From CAWELS01 sp964468205 (GTDB lineage: Bacteria; Acidobacteriota; Terriglobia; Bryobacterales; Bryobacteraceae): a stretch of DNA of 64,000 nucleotides. The notes beneath the pieces are model-generated. The model had not been told where the DNA came from and did not search any database. It saw nothing but the letters and a program-made list of their open reading frames with translations. This document shows, one piece after another, positions 18,421 to 27,365 of the stretch. Position 1 is the stretch's first letter. Every line of letters starts with the position of its first letter. A program made the translations under genes and the position numbers. The DNA lies in the NCBI GenBank assembly GCA_964468205.1, contig CAYXVG010000002.1, positions 62,001 to 126,000 on the forward strand, written 5' to 3'.

Positions 18421-18808
18421 CTCGTGTCTTCCTCTGTGAGCGATTGATCCTCTCGGACACGGCAGGAGCGTCCGTGCGGATGCGTTCCAGGAGGATGGAG
18501 GCGGGTGCGTAGTTGAGGTCTTGCGGGACGAGTTGGCCGGCGAAGGCGCGTTTGAGGATGGCCTGGCGGAGGCCGGCGGCACGTTTGAAATTGGCGTCGA
18601 TGGCGGCTTCGCGGGCGTCGACAGGTTGTTTGTCGACGTAGAGGAGGTAGTCGGCGAAGCCGGGGCCGGGGCGGAGGGGGAACTCGCGGACGGCGATGCC
18701 GCGGGATTCGTAAAGGTTTTCGCGGCTGGAGTCCTGGATGGACCAGCCGGCGGCGGCGAGGAGCCGGTCAAAGTGCCGGCGCGCTTGCGGTTCCGGGGTG
18801 TCAGGCAT
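18413..18808 (-). pseudogene. In-frame chimera of HsdR N-terminus and HsdS C-terminus
   Basis: 131 residues. Positions ~8-62 (RRHFDRLLAAAGW, ESRGIAVREFPL, ADYLLYVD) are the start of the type I restriction subunit R N-terminal nuclease domain. From about residue 70 (ANFKRAAGLRQAILKRAFAG, then LVPQDLN and ILLERIR) it is the C-terminal end of the specificity subunit HsdS. The motor part of hsdR, any hsdM and most of hsdS are missing. The join keeps the frame. The simplest reading is one large deletion in an hsdR-hsdM-hsdS operon that left a short open frame feeding into the HEPN-like gene. No restriction or modification activity can be expected. Confidence 0.75.
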
Positions 18809-18931
18809 TTTGGGCGAAATTGTCTGTATTCAGGGATACAACATTTTCGATGGGGATTGCAGGCGGAGGCCGAAGGTAAAGCCGGGCTCCGGGCGTGGCA
18901 GGAGGGGAGGGCGCGGTGGTGGAGATTGTGC

Positions 18932-19254
18932 AAGGGTGGGGACAGGCAGCAGTGTCCACGCGAGCGGAGTTCTTGGAAGAGTGAAGCGAGTGCCTGAGTG
19001 AGCCGGCGCGGAGTCTCTGCCAAGCGGGGGACAGGCAGCAGTGTCCACGCGAGCGGAGTTCTTGGGAGAGTGAAGCGAGTGCCTGAGTGAGCCGGCGCGG
19101 AGTCTCTGCCAAGTGGGGGACAGGCAGCAGTGTCCACGCGAGCGGAGTTCTTGGGAGAGTGAAGCGAGTGCCTGAGTGAGCCGGCGCGGAGTCTCTGCCA
19201 AGTGGGGGACAGGCAGCAGTGTCCACGCGAGCAAAGCTCTTGGGACACTGAAGC
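18932..19254. repeat. 89-bp tandem repeat, about 3.6 copies
   Basis: Units begin at CAAG near 18932, 19021, 19110 and 19199, a period of 89 bp. The middle copies differ by one or two bases. The first carries a small indel and the last decays after about 55 bp. Each unit contains GGACA-N8-TGTCC, a small hairpin. Because 89 is not a multiple of three, reading frames rotate and the apparent proline/arginine-rich reading on either strand is not a gene. The rest of 18809-19315 holds nothing recognisable. Confidence 0.92.
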
Positions 19255-19299
19255 CAGTCCCTGACGGGGTGCGGCGGGTGGTCCGGGGGCGGGGTGGCA

Positions 19300-19305
19300 T
19301 ACAAT
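19300..19305 (+). promoter_or_regulatory. -10-like TACAAT ahead of aldA
   Basis: TACAAT ends 10 nt before the ATG at 19316. No Shine-Dalgarno sequence lies between, so a leaderless or very short-leader transcript is likely. The upstream ATG at 19304 overlaps this box and is therefore an unlikely start. Confidence 0.5.
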
Positions 19306-19315
19306 GGACACTGCC

Positions 19316-20758
19316 ATGTTGGACTTCGAGAATTACGTGAATGGGAATTTCGTCTCCTCGCGGGGCGGGGAGCGGGTGGAGGTGAGGAATCCGGCGAATG
19401 GGAAGGTGATTTGCACGGTTCCGGAGAGCAGCGGGGCGGATGTGGAGGAGGCGGTGGCGGCGGCCGGACGGGCGCAGGCGGAGTGGGGGAAGCGGCCGGC
19501 GGTGGAGCGGGCGAAGGCGCTGCGGGGGGTGGCGGCGAGGATACGCGAGAACGCGGAGGCGATTGCGCGGGTGATTACCGAGGAGCAGGGGAAGGTGCTT
19601 GGGCTGGCGCGGGTGGAGGTCGGGTTCACGGCGGATTACATCGACTACATGGCCGAGTGGGCGCGGCGGATCGAGGGGGAGATTCTGGAGAGCGACCGGC
19701 CGGGGGAGACGATCTTTTTGTTCCGGCAGCCGGTTGGGGTGATTGGGGGGATCCTGCCGTGGAACTTCCCGTTCTTCCTGATTGCGCGGAAGGCGGCGCC
19801 GGCGCTGGTGACCGGGAACACGATTGTGATCAAGCCGAGCGAGGAGACGCCGCACAATGCGGTGAAGTTCTGCGAACTGCTGGCTGGAAGCGATGTTCCG
19901 CCCGGGGTGGTGAACGTTGTTCACGGGCGCGGGCCGACGGTGGGCCGGGCGCTCGCTTCCTCACCGGGGATCGGAATGATCAGCTTCACGGGGAGCGTGG
20001 AGACGGGCTCGGCGGTGATGACGGCGGCGGCGGCGAACATCACGAAGGTGAACCTGGAGCTGGGAGGGAAGGCTCCGGCGATCGTGATGGCGGACGCCGA
20101 TATGGCGGTGGCAGTGAAGGCGGTGAAGGACTCGCGAGTGATCAACAGCGGGCAGGTGTGCAACTGCGCGGAGCGGGTTTACGTGGAGCGGCGGGTGGCG
20201 GATGAGTTCACCGATAAGCTGTCGGCGGCGATGCAGGAATGCCGCTTCGGGGATCCGCTGGCGGATGAGACGGTGGACTACGGGCCGCTGATCAACGAGC
20301 GGGGGTACCAGAAGGTGGAGTCGCTGGTGCGGAGCGCGGTGGAGGCCGGGGCGTCGGTGGTGACCGGGGGCCGGCGGGGCGAGGGCGAAGGCGGGTTCTA
20401 TTTCGAACCGACGGTGCTGCGCGGGGTGCGGCAGGAGATGGAGATCATCCGCAAGGAGGTGTTCGGCCCGGTGGTTCCGATTGTGACGTTCGAGGATATC
20501 GACGAGGCGATCGCGCTAGCCAACGACTCCGACTACGGGCTTACGTCGTCCATTTACACGCGGGACCTCGACGTTGCGCTGCGGGCGTGCCAGGAGATCC
20601 GGTTTGGCGAGACGTACATCAACCGCGAAAATTTCGAGGCGATGCAGGGGTTCCATGCGGGCTGGCGGAAGAGCGGCATCGGCGGGGCCGACGGCAAGCA
20701 CGGACTGTACGAGTTCATGCAAACCCACGTGGTTTACCTGCAGCGGGCCGGGGGCTGA
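19316..20758 (+). CDS. aldA: Lactaldehyde/glycolaldehyde dehydrogenase, NAD-dependent
   Basis: 480 residues, nearly the length of E. coli AldA (479). Long stretches resemble AldA: FTADYIDYMAEWARR, GVIGGILPWNFPFFLIARK, NTIVIKPSEETP, VNLELGGKAPAIVM with the general-base Glu, SRVINSGQVCNCAERVY with the catalytic Cys, and the C-terminal NFEAMQGFHAGWRKSGIGG. It oxidises L-lactaldehyde to lactate (or glycolaldehyde to glycolate), the last step of fucose/rhamnose catabolism. This fits the rhamnonate dehydratase-like gene at 50738. The start at 19316 gives the AldA-like N-terminus; an ATG 12 nt earlier is possible. Confidence 0.9.
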   Translation: MLDFENYVNGNFVSSRGGERVEVRNPANGKVICTVPESSGADVEEAVAAAGRAQAEWGKRPAVERAKALRGVAARIRENAEAIARVITEEQGKVLGLARVEVGFTADYIDYMAEWARRIEGEILESDRPGETIFLFRQPVGVIGGILPWNFPFFLIARKAAPALVTGNTIVIKPSEETPHNAVKFCELLAGSDVPPGVVNVVHGRGPTVGRALASSPGIGMISFTGSVETGSAVMTAAAANITKVNLELGGKAPAIVMADADMAVAVKAVKDSRVINSGQVCNCAERVYVERRVADEFTDKLSAAMQECRFGDPLADETVDYGPLINERGYQKVESLVRSAVEAGASVVTGGRRGEGEGGFYFEPTVLRGVRQEMEIIRKEVFGPVVPIVTFEDIDEAIALANDSDYGLTSSIYTRDLDVALRACQEIRFGETYINRENFEAMQGFHAGWRKSGIGGADGKHGLYEFMQTHVVYLQRAGG

Positions 20759-20912
20759 GGCCGGGCCGGCGGCGGTGAGGCCGGGGGGCGTTGGGGCGTT
20801 CGGCTCGGTGGTTGGCGTGGGAGGCGGGAAAGGGGGAGTGGCGTGTGTGCGCGGATGTGGACGGATCGGGGTCAGGGGGGGTGCAGGCGATGGGCGATGC
20901 GGCGGGAAGCAG

Positions 20913-22874
20913 CTAGAGGTGCTTGCCGAACCATTCGAGGATGCGGACGAGGTAGTCGGCCCGGTGTTTGGGCTCGTTGAACGAGTGGCCTTCGCGGGGG
21001 TAGCGGACGAAGGTGGAGGGGACGCCTTGGAGGCGGAGCGCGGTGAACATTTCCTCGGCCTGGGTGATGTGGACGTCGTTGTCCTGCTCGCCGTGGAGTA
21101 GCAGGGTGGGGGTGCGGGCGCGGGCGATGTGTTTGAGGGGCGAGCGGTCCCAAAGGGTTTGGAAATTGCCGTCCTGCCAGGGGAAGCCGGCGAACTCGGC
21201 GTGGACGAGGTCCTGGTAGAGCGAGGTGGCGTAGAAGCTAATGAGGTTGGAGAGGCTGGCGACGGCGACGGCGGCGCGGAATCGCGGGGTTTGGGTGATG
21301 ATCCAGTTGGTCATGTAGCCGCCGTAGCTGCCGCCCATGACGCCGAGCCGGTCCGGGTGAACGGGGTAGTGTTCCAACGCATAGTCGACGCCGGACATGA
21401 GGTCGCGGTAGTCGCCGCCGCCCCAGTCGTTGACGCAGCCATCGGAAAACGCTTGCCCGTAGCCGGATGAGCCGCGGGGATTGAGGGCGAGGACGGCGTA
21501 TCCGCGGGCGGCGAGCAGTTGATTGGTGGAGCTGAAACCGTAGCCGTACATGCCGTGTGGGCCACCGTGGACCGTCAGGATGAGGGGCCATTTTTCGCCC
21601 GGGGCGGGGTCGAGCGGGGGATACAGCCAGCCCTCGGCCGGGGCGCCGTCAAAGCTCGCGAAGCTGATAGTCTCGGGCCGGGAGAGCGGAAGCCCGCTTA
21701 GGAGAGCCCGGGTGTAATAGGTGAGCCGTTCCGGCGCGGCGGCGCCCGGGAGGCGGCGGTACAGTTCCGGGAGCGTGCCGGGATCGGAACGGGTGTAATA
21801 GAGGACGGCGTCCCGGGAGATGCCAACGGCGCCGATGGACGCCGGTTCGTCGATGAGCTTTTCAGAGGCGCCGGTGGCAATCTCGGTCTTCCAGAGGACG
21901 GTTTTGCCGTGGTCCTGGGCCGTGTAGAGAACGGAGCGCGAATCCGGAGTCCAGGCGTGGAGGGTGCAGCGGCGGTCCAGCTTCGGGTTGAGTTCCCTGG
22001 CGTCGCCGCCCGCGGCGGGAATGACCCAGACGTGGCGATCTTCGGCGACGCTGTCGATGGTGGTGACTTTTCGGGTGGTTGCGGTGTAGGCGATCCAGTT
22101 TCCGGCGGGCGAGGCGAGCGGGGTCATCTCCACTCCCGGGGTGGCGGTGAGGGAGCGGGTGGTTCCGCGGAGGGGATCCACGGCGAAGAGGTCGTAGTTG
22201 TGGTTTGCGGCGGGATCGGGCTCACGGTTGGAGGCGTAGACGATTTCGCCGGAGCCGGCGAGCCAGGTGATGGAGTGCGAGTCGAATTCCGGGGGCGTGA
22301 CGGGCCGCGGTTTGGCGCCGGGGAGGGCGGGAACGACGTATACGCGGGTGCGGCGGTTGTCGCTGAGAGCGGTGCGCGATTTGTATGGGAGGCGGGATAT
22401 GACAACGGGATCCGGCGGATCGGGATCGGGCTCCAGGGTTCCCACGAAGGCGAGGTGATCGCCGGTGGGAGACCAGGCAAGGGTGGCGCCGGCGGCGGGG
22501 AGAAAGGCGTTGGCAAGATTGAAGCGGGTGACAAGGAAGGTTTCTCCGCGACGCCTCACATAGATGCCGGTTTCGCCCTCGACGTTGGCGACCATGGCAA
22601 GGGCATCGCCGGCGGGAGAGCAGACGGCGATATCCGCTGAGGTATCCGCGGCGACGGGCGAAGCACCGCAGACTTCGCCGTGCCAGCGGATAGTGGATTT
22701 GTTCGCGGCAAGATCGATTTGCCGCTGGGAATGGGCAACCGAGCCGTCCGGGGCGACGATAATGGAACCGGCGCCGGAGAGCGTGACGGCTTCGCCGATG
22801 GTGATACGGCGGGGAGCTTCCTGGGCAGCGGCGGGAAGGAAGAATACGAGAAGGGCGGCGGTTATGGTGCGCAT
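20913..22874 (-). CDS. Secreted S9 family serine peptidase (dipeptidyl peptidase IV/acylaminoacyl peptidase type)
   Basis: 653 residues. A signal peptide (MRTITAALLVFFLPAAAQ) starts the protein, so the ATG at 22874 is preferred to one 54 nt upstream. The propeller domain is followed by the hydrolase domain with Ser516 (GGSYGGY), Asp598 (HGEQDNDV) and His630 (REGHSF). A periplasmic peptidase, paralogous to the one at 473-2494. The 154 bp between this stop and the aldA stop carry no gene. It is divergent from the membrane methyltransferase gene. Confidence 0.92.
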   Translation of the reverse strand: MRTITAALLVFFLPAAAQEAPRRITIGEAVTLSGAGSIIVAPDGSVAHSQRQIDLAANKSTIRWHGEVCGASPVAADTSADIAVCSPAGDALAMVANVEGETGIYVRRRGETFLVTRFNLANAFLPAAGATLAWSPTGDHLAFVGTLEPDPDPPDPVVISRLPYKSRTALSDNRRTRVYVVPALPGAKPRPVTPPEFDSHSITWLAGSGEIVYASNREPDPAANHNYDLFAVDPLRGTTRSLTATPGVEMTPLASPAGNWIAYTATTRKVTTIDSVAEDRHVWVIPAAGGDARELNPKLDRRCTLHAWTPDSRSVLYTAQDHGKTVLWKTEIATGASEKLIDEPASIGAVGISRDAVLYYTRSDPGTLPELYRRLPGAAAPERLTYYTRALLSGLPLSRPETISFASFDGAPAEGWLYPPLDPAPGEKWPLILTVHGGPHGMYGYGFSSTNQLLAARGYAVLALNPRGSSGYGQAFSDGCVNDWGGGDYRDLMSGVDYALEHYPVHPDRLGVMGGSYGGYMTNWIITQTPRFRAAVAVASLSNLISFYATSLYQDLVHAEFAGFPWQDGNFQTLWDRSPLKHIARARTPTLLLHGEQDNDVHITQAEEMFTALRLQGVPSTFVRYPREGHSFNEPKHRADYLVRILEWFGKHL

Positions 22875-23010
22875 GGTGTTGGATACCAGTTTATCCGCGC
22901 GGGGGCGGGGGGGAGTGTGCGGGGACATTGCACGTTCCGGCGCGGCAATCGAACTCCTATTTTCGTAACACGGCGGCCGCGGCCCGCGTCCAACAAACAG
23001 CCGAGTGGCT

Positions 23011-23016
23011 TAACAT
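23011..23016 (+). promoter_or_regulatory. -10-like TAACAT directly before the TTG start
   Basis: TAACAT ends 6 nt before the TTG at 23023 and no ribosome-binding sequence is present, again suggesting a leaderless message. Confidence 0.4.
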
Positions 23017-23022
23017 AGTATT

Positions 23023-25377
23023 TTGTCTCGTCTCTCTTCGCCCAGCCGCACCAATTCCTTGAGCTGGCCTCAGGTGTATTTGGGCGTGACGCTGAACACG
23101 CTGGCCACGATCGTTCTCGAGCTTTCGCTGACGCGCATTTTCTCCGTCGTCTTTTACTATCATTTCGCTTTTCTGGCGATTTCCATTTCCCTGTTCGGGC
23201 TCGGGGCGGGGGGAATCTTCTCTTACGCGTTCCAGGGGCGGCCGGAGAGGCTGTTCCACAAGCTTGGGGTGCTTTCAGCCATCAACAGCGGCGCCGTGAT
23301 CTTCACGCTGGCTTATGTGCTGACGCGAAAAGGGAGCCTCGAGACCGGTCAACTGACACTTGTGTATCTGGTGACCGCGATCCCGTTTTTTCTAGCCGGG
23401 GCGGTGATTTCGACGGCCATTGCGGAGACGGTGGAGCGGGTGGACCGCGTTTATTTCTTCGATCTTGCCGGCGCCGCGGCGGGGTGCCTGCTGCTGGTTC
23501 CGCTGCTCAACTATCTCGGGGGTCCAAATACGGTTATCGGCGCGTCGGTACTGTTCGCGGCGTCGTCGGCGATCTGGTTCACAGCGGCGGGGTCAATGCG
23601 CGGCCGGGTGGTGGCGGTGGCGATTGCGTTGGGGCTGGTGGGTTTGATCGTGTTGAACTCCAAGCAGTCGATCATTGACGTGAAGTACGCGAAGGGCGAG
23701 CATTTGCGAGAAGAGTTTTTCGTGAAGTGGAACAGCTTCTCGCGGGTGGCGCTCGCGGGAGACGAGCGGACGGGGGAGACGGCAATTCACATCGACGCGG
23801 GCGCTTCCTCTCCGATTGCGAGCGTGGACTTCGAACACGTAAGCGAGGAGCAGAAGGCGACCCTGCTGCGTGGAGGAGCGGGCGTACCGTTTCTTTTGCG
23901 GCCGGCTCCGAAGACCCTGGTGATCGGCCCTGGCGGAGGCTGGGACGTGGCGCGCGCGCTGGCCGCGGGGAGTCATGATGTGATCGGGGTGGAAGTGAAT
24001 CCGATCATCGCCGACACCATCATGAGGGAGCAGTTCGCCTATTTGTCGAGCGGCCTTTACAAGCGGTCCGAGGTGCGCATCGTGGTCGGCGACGGACGCA
24101 GCTTTTTGCGGCGGAGCGATGAACAGTTTCACTTGCTCAAGGTTTCCGATTTGAGTAGCTGGGATTCCTCGGCGGCCGGCGCGCTGGCATTGAGCGAGAC
24201 GAATCTGTATACGACGGAAGCGTTCACGGATTATCTAAGTTGTTTGACGCCGAACGGAGTGATGACCTTTTCCCACTGGACCCATGAGCCGCCGCGGGAG
24301 TCGCTGCGCTTGGTGGCGCTGGGGATCCAGGCGCTGGCGGAGATGGGCGACTTCGACCCGTGGCGTCACATCGCGGTGATACGGGAGGACCAGCGCGGGC
24401 ACGCGATGGATACGGTGCTGGTGGGCCGCGCTCCGTTCACGGAGTCCGACCTGGCGCAGATTGCATCCCTTGCCGCGGCCGCCGGGGTGGAGGTGGCGTA
24501 TCTACCAGGGGATGAGGCGGAGAATCCCTACGCGGAACTCCTCCGCAGCGAGACGCCCTGGAACTACCTGGACGGCTATCCTCACAATGTTCTGCCGGTG
24601 GACGACAACCGCCCGTATTTTTTCTATACCGCCAGCGTGGAGGACATCGTGGGATTCCTCAGGCAGGGTCCGAACGCCGAAGGGTTGAATCGCGCGGTGC
24701 CGATGCTGTTCCGGCTGTTGAGCGTGAGCCTGCTGGCGACCGCGATCGTGCTCGCTTTTCCGCCGCTGTTTCTGCAAGCGCGGCTGCCGGGGAAGGCCGG
24801 CGTGGCGCGCTATCTGTGGTACTTCTTCTTCATCGGGATGGGCTACATACTGATACAGGTATCGCTGATCCAGAGGTTCGTGCTGTTTCTCGAACACCCG
24901 ACTTACGCGCTGACGGTGATTATTTTCTCGCTGCTGGTTTCGAGCAGCCTGGGGAGTTTTTTCTCGCCGCGCCTGATTGGCCCGTCGGAACGCGGGCTGA
25001 CGGGGGCACTGGCGACGATTGCGCTACTGGTGGCGCTTCTGGCGGTTTTGCTGCCGCCGATGACGACGGGCGGCGCCGGTTGGCCGCTGGGGCTGAAGAT
25101 TGTGCTGACGGTGGTGTTGATCGCTCCGGCCGGATTCGTGATGGGAACGGCGTTTCCGGCGGGGATGGCGCGGTTGCGGAACCGGCACCGTGCATCGGTG
25201 CGTTGGGCGTGGGCGTTGAACGCGGCGGCGAGCGTGCTCGGCTCCGCGACGGCTATATTCCTGGCGGTCCACCTTGGGCTGCGGGAGACGTTGTTGATTG
25301 GGGGGGTGATGTATCTGTGCGCTTTGATCGCCCTTGGCAACCCGGCTCCCGCGCCGAAGCCGGCCCCGGAGGGATAA
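23023..25377 (+). CDS. Polytopic membrane protein with embedded spermidine synthase-like methyltransferase domain
   Basis: 784 residues from a TTG start. About six transmembrane helices (residues ~12-215) are followed by a soluble Rossmann domain. Its glycine-rich loop is VIGPGGGWDVA (about residues 303-313), with the acidic strand end GVEVNPI and VVGDGRSFL, as in spermine/spermidine synthase-like proteins. Six or so further helices close the protein. No polyamine-synthase catalytic set can be confirmed. Such fusions are common in Acidobacteria and of unknown role, perhaps a membrane-linked aminopropyl- or methyltransferase. The next methyltransferase gene starts 4 nt after the stop. Confidence 0.8.
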   Translation: MSRLSSPSRTNSLSWPQVYLGVTLNTLATIVLELSLTRIFSVVFYYHFAFLAISISLFGLGAGGIFSYAFQGRPERLFHKLGVLSAINSGAVIFTLAYVLTRKGSLETGQLTLVYLVTAIPFFLAGAVISTAIAETVERVDRVYFFDLAGAAAGCLLLVPLLNYLGGPNTVIGASVLFAASSAIWFTAAGSMRGRVVAVAIALGLVGLIVLNSKQSIIDVKYAKGEHLREEFFVKWNSFSRVALAGDERTGETAIHIDAGASSPIASVDFEHVSEEQKATLLRGGAGVPFLLRPAPKTLVIGPGGGWDVARALAAGSHDVIGVEVNPIIADTIMREQFAYLSSGLYKRSEVRIVVGDGRSFLRRSDEQFHLLKVSDLSSWDSSAAGALALSETNLYTTEAFTDYLSCLTPNGVMTFSHWTHEPPRESLRLVALGIQALAEMGDFDPWRHIAVIREDQRGHAMDTVLVGRAPFTESDLAQIASLAAAAGVEVAYLPGDEAENPYAELLRSETPWNYLDGYPHNVLPVDDNRPYFFYTASVEDIVGFLRQGPNAEGLNRAVPMLFRLLSVSLLATAIVLAFPPLFLQARLPGKAGVARYLWYFFFIGMGYILIQVSLIQRFVLFLEHPTYALTVIIFSLLVSSSLGSFFSPRLIGPSERGLTGALATIALLVALLAVLLPPMTTGGAGWPLGLKIVLTVVLIAPAGFVMGTAFPAGMARLRNRHRASVRWAWALNAAASVLGSATAIFLAVHLGLRETLLIGGVMYLCALIALGNPAPAPKPAPEG

Positions 25378-25381
25378 CGCC

Positions 25382-26176
25382 TTGCACGAGATCCTGCGCG
25401 GCCTTCCAGCCGGCGCCCGGGTTCTCGACCTAGCCGCGCAGCACGGCAGCTTCCCGGCCGGGGAATATCCTGTCCGCACGATCCGCATGGACCTTGACGC
25501 ACCGCCGCTCTCGGGCGGGGCCATGGCGGTGCGAGCCGATGCAGCACGGCTGCCTTTCGAGGACGGAGCGTTCGATGCGGTGATCTGCAACCACGGGCTG
25601 GAGCACTTTCGCCGGCTCGACGCGGTGGTTCGCGAGATGGCGCGCGTGCTGCGGCCCGACGGGGCCTTATTCGTTTCAACGCCCGACGCTGGGACGCTCA
25701 CCGACCGGCTCTACCGCTTCTTCGCGAGCGGCGGCGGGCACGTCAATGCGTTCCGCTCTCCGGAGGAGGTGACCAGGCTGTTCGAGGGCTTCGCCGGCCT
25801 CCCGGCGCGCTGCCGCAGGACGCTATTCACTTCGCTTTCCTTTCTCCATCCCGCCAACCGCGGGGCGCGCCGGAACCGCCGCTTCCGGCTGTTGGCGGGA
25901 GCCGGAGAGGGAACGCTACGCTGGGCCGTTTGGTTGTTCCGGCGGTGGGACCGGGCGTTTGGGACGCGGCTGTCGGTTTACGGCTGGTCATTCTACTTCG
26001 GCGAAATTCCGGAGGCGCCGAGCGAGGAGCCGTGGACGAACGTTTGCATCCGGTGTGGCTCCGGCCATTCACCGGGCGGTCTCGGGGTGACGGGCAGGCC
26101 GCCGGCATACAATTGCCCCGGTTGCGGGACACGAAACTTTTTCACCCGCGACGAGGACTATCGGAACGTGGTTTGA
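25382..26176 (+). CDS. Class I SAM-dependent methyltransferase with C-terminal zinc ribbon
   Basis: 264 residues from a TTG at 25382 with GGAGG at 25368-25372, overlapping the end of the preceding gene; an ATG at 25334 would overlap that gene and lacks such a site. It has a methyltransferase-11 type fold: ARVLDLAAQHG as SAM loop, ADAARLPFEDGAFDAVICNHGLEH, and VLRPDGALFVSTPD. The C-terminal ~40 residues carry CIRCG and CPGCG, a zinc ribbon unusual in this family. The substrate is unknown. Tight coupling to the membrane methyltransferase implies a shared pathway, perhaps modification of a lipid or cell-surface glycan. Confidence 0.8.
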   Translation: MHEILRGLPAGARVLDLAAQHGSFPAGEYPVRTIRMDLDAPPLSGGAMAVRADAARLPFEDGAFDAVICNHGLEHFRRLDAVVREMARVLRPDGALFVSTPDAGTLTDRLYRFFASGGGHVNAFRSPEEVTRLFEGFAGLPARCRRTLFTSLSFLHPANRGARRNRRFRLLAGAGEGTLRWAVWLFRRWDRAFGTRLSVYGWSFYFGEIPEAPSEEPWTNVCIRCGSGHSPGGLGVTGRPPAYNCPGCGTRNFFTRDEDYRNVV

Positions 26177-26232
26177 GCTCGTGCGGCGGCCGGGAGGAGA
26201 TGGCGGCGGCCGGTTAGGCGCCGGCGCGGGCG

Positions 26233-27363
26233 TTACAGCCGCCGGAGAGCGTTCTCGAGAGCTTCGACGAAGAAATACTCGCCCCACATGACGCTTTCGT
26301 CGACGCCGAGCCCTTTATGGATGTGATAGACGCCGCCCTTGAGGATTCCCTCCCACGACGGGTCGTCATCGGCGAGGTGCTTGTGGCAGAGCGATTGAAG
26401 AATGCGGATACCGGTAGACCAGTAGAAGTGGCCTTTAACCGGGTCGGCCAGGACGCGACAGAGGCGGAGATAGCCAGCGGCGGCGATGGCGGCGGCGGAG
26501 GTATCGAGTTGCTTGCGCTGCTCGGGGGGGGCTTTGAAGTCCCAGGGTGGGACGCCATCGACCGGGGCGTGGGTAATGTAGTAGTCGGCGCAGGCCTCGG
26601 CGGTTTCGAGGAAGCGGGGGTCGCGGCTGGCTTCGTAGGCGGAGCAGAAGCCGTACATCGCCCAGGTGAGGCCGCGGGCCCAGCAGGAGTCGCCGCGGTA
26701 GCCCTGGTGGGTGGTTTGGCGGAGGAACTCGCCGGTTTCGAGGTCAAAGATGCCCTCGTGGGCGGTGGAGCCGTCGCCGCGGACGAGGACCCGCCGGGTG
26801 GTGTAGCAGTGGCGGAGGGCGATGTCGCGCAGGCGCTTGTCGTTGGTCTGGTGAGCGGCGTAGAAGATGATGCCCACGTTCATCATGATGTCGATGAAGA
26901 GGGAGTTCGAGGCGATGAATGAGCTCAGGTACTGTCCTTTGTCCTGGAAGCGCAGGGCGAGGGTCTGTCCCGCCTGCACCAGCACGTCATTGAGTTTCGG
27001 ATCGCGATTGAAACGGAACCAGCGGTAGTAGGTAGAGAGGAAGATGAAGCCGAGGTCGTGGACGTCGCGATCGAGCTTGCGTTCCTCAAGCGGCTCGGTG
27101 TAGCGGATGGCGCTTTCGAGCCAGAATTTCTTGTCGGGGTGGTCTTCGGGCAGGTAGCGGCGGAAGAGCCACATCATGCCAGGCAGGAAGCCGTCGCACC
27201 AGTGTGTCCACGCCTGACCTTCGTGTTTCCACTTGCCCCCGCTTGTATAGAGGGGATAGAAGCCCGGGTGCATTTCCATCAAAGACCGGACCTGTTTTTC
27301 GGCGAATTCCATGGCGTGGTCGAAGAGCGCGCGGTCGGTGGCGACAAGTTCAAACTGAATCAC
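26233..27363 (-). CDS. Glycoside hydrolase family 88 (unsaturated glucuronyl/rhamnogalacturonyl hydrolase-like)
   Basis: 376 residues from a GTG with GGGGA upstream, two bases after the stop of the preceding gene; a TTG 36 nt earlier would overlap it. It shows the alpha/alpha-barrel helical repeats of GH88. Candidate catalytic aspartates are Asp103 (VHDLGF) and Asp158 (SLFIDIMMN), matching the DLGF and second-Asp positions of Bacillus UGL. It removes the unsaturated uronic acid left by polysaccharide lyases on pectin or glycosaminoglycan fragments. No signal peptide is evident, so it should act on imported oligosaccharides in the cytoplasm. Confidence 0.88.
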   Translation of the reverse strand: MIQFELVATDRALFDHAMEFAEKQVRSLMEMHPGFYPLYTSGGKWKHEGQAWTHWCDGFLPGMMWLFRRYLPEDHPDKKFWLESAIRYTEPLEERKLDRDVHDLGFIFLSTYYRWFRFNRDPKLNDVLVQAGQTLALRFQDKGQYLSSFIASNSLFIDIMMNVGIIFYAAHQTNDKRLRDIALRHCYTTRRVLVRGDGSTAHEGIFDLETGEFLRQTTHQGYRGDSCWARGLTWAMYGFCSAYEASRDPRFLETAEACADYYITHAPVDGVPPWDFKAPPEQRKQLDTSAAAIAAAGYLRLCRVLADPVKGHFYWSTGIRILQSLCHKHLADDDPSWEGILKGGVYHIHKGLGVDESVMWGEYFFVEALENALRRL

Positions 27364-27365
27364 AG

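Noticed and set aside
18932..19254. CRISPR array
   Set aside because: The 89-bp units are directly adjacent with no unique spacers, so it is a plain tandem repeat.
18830..19924. Long minus-strand proline/arginine-rich frames across the 89-bp repeat and aldA
   Set aside because: They are antisense of aldA and rotating frames of the repeat; no conserved motif.
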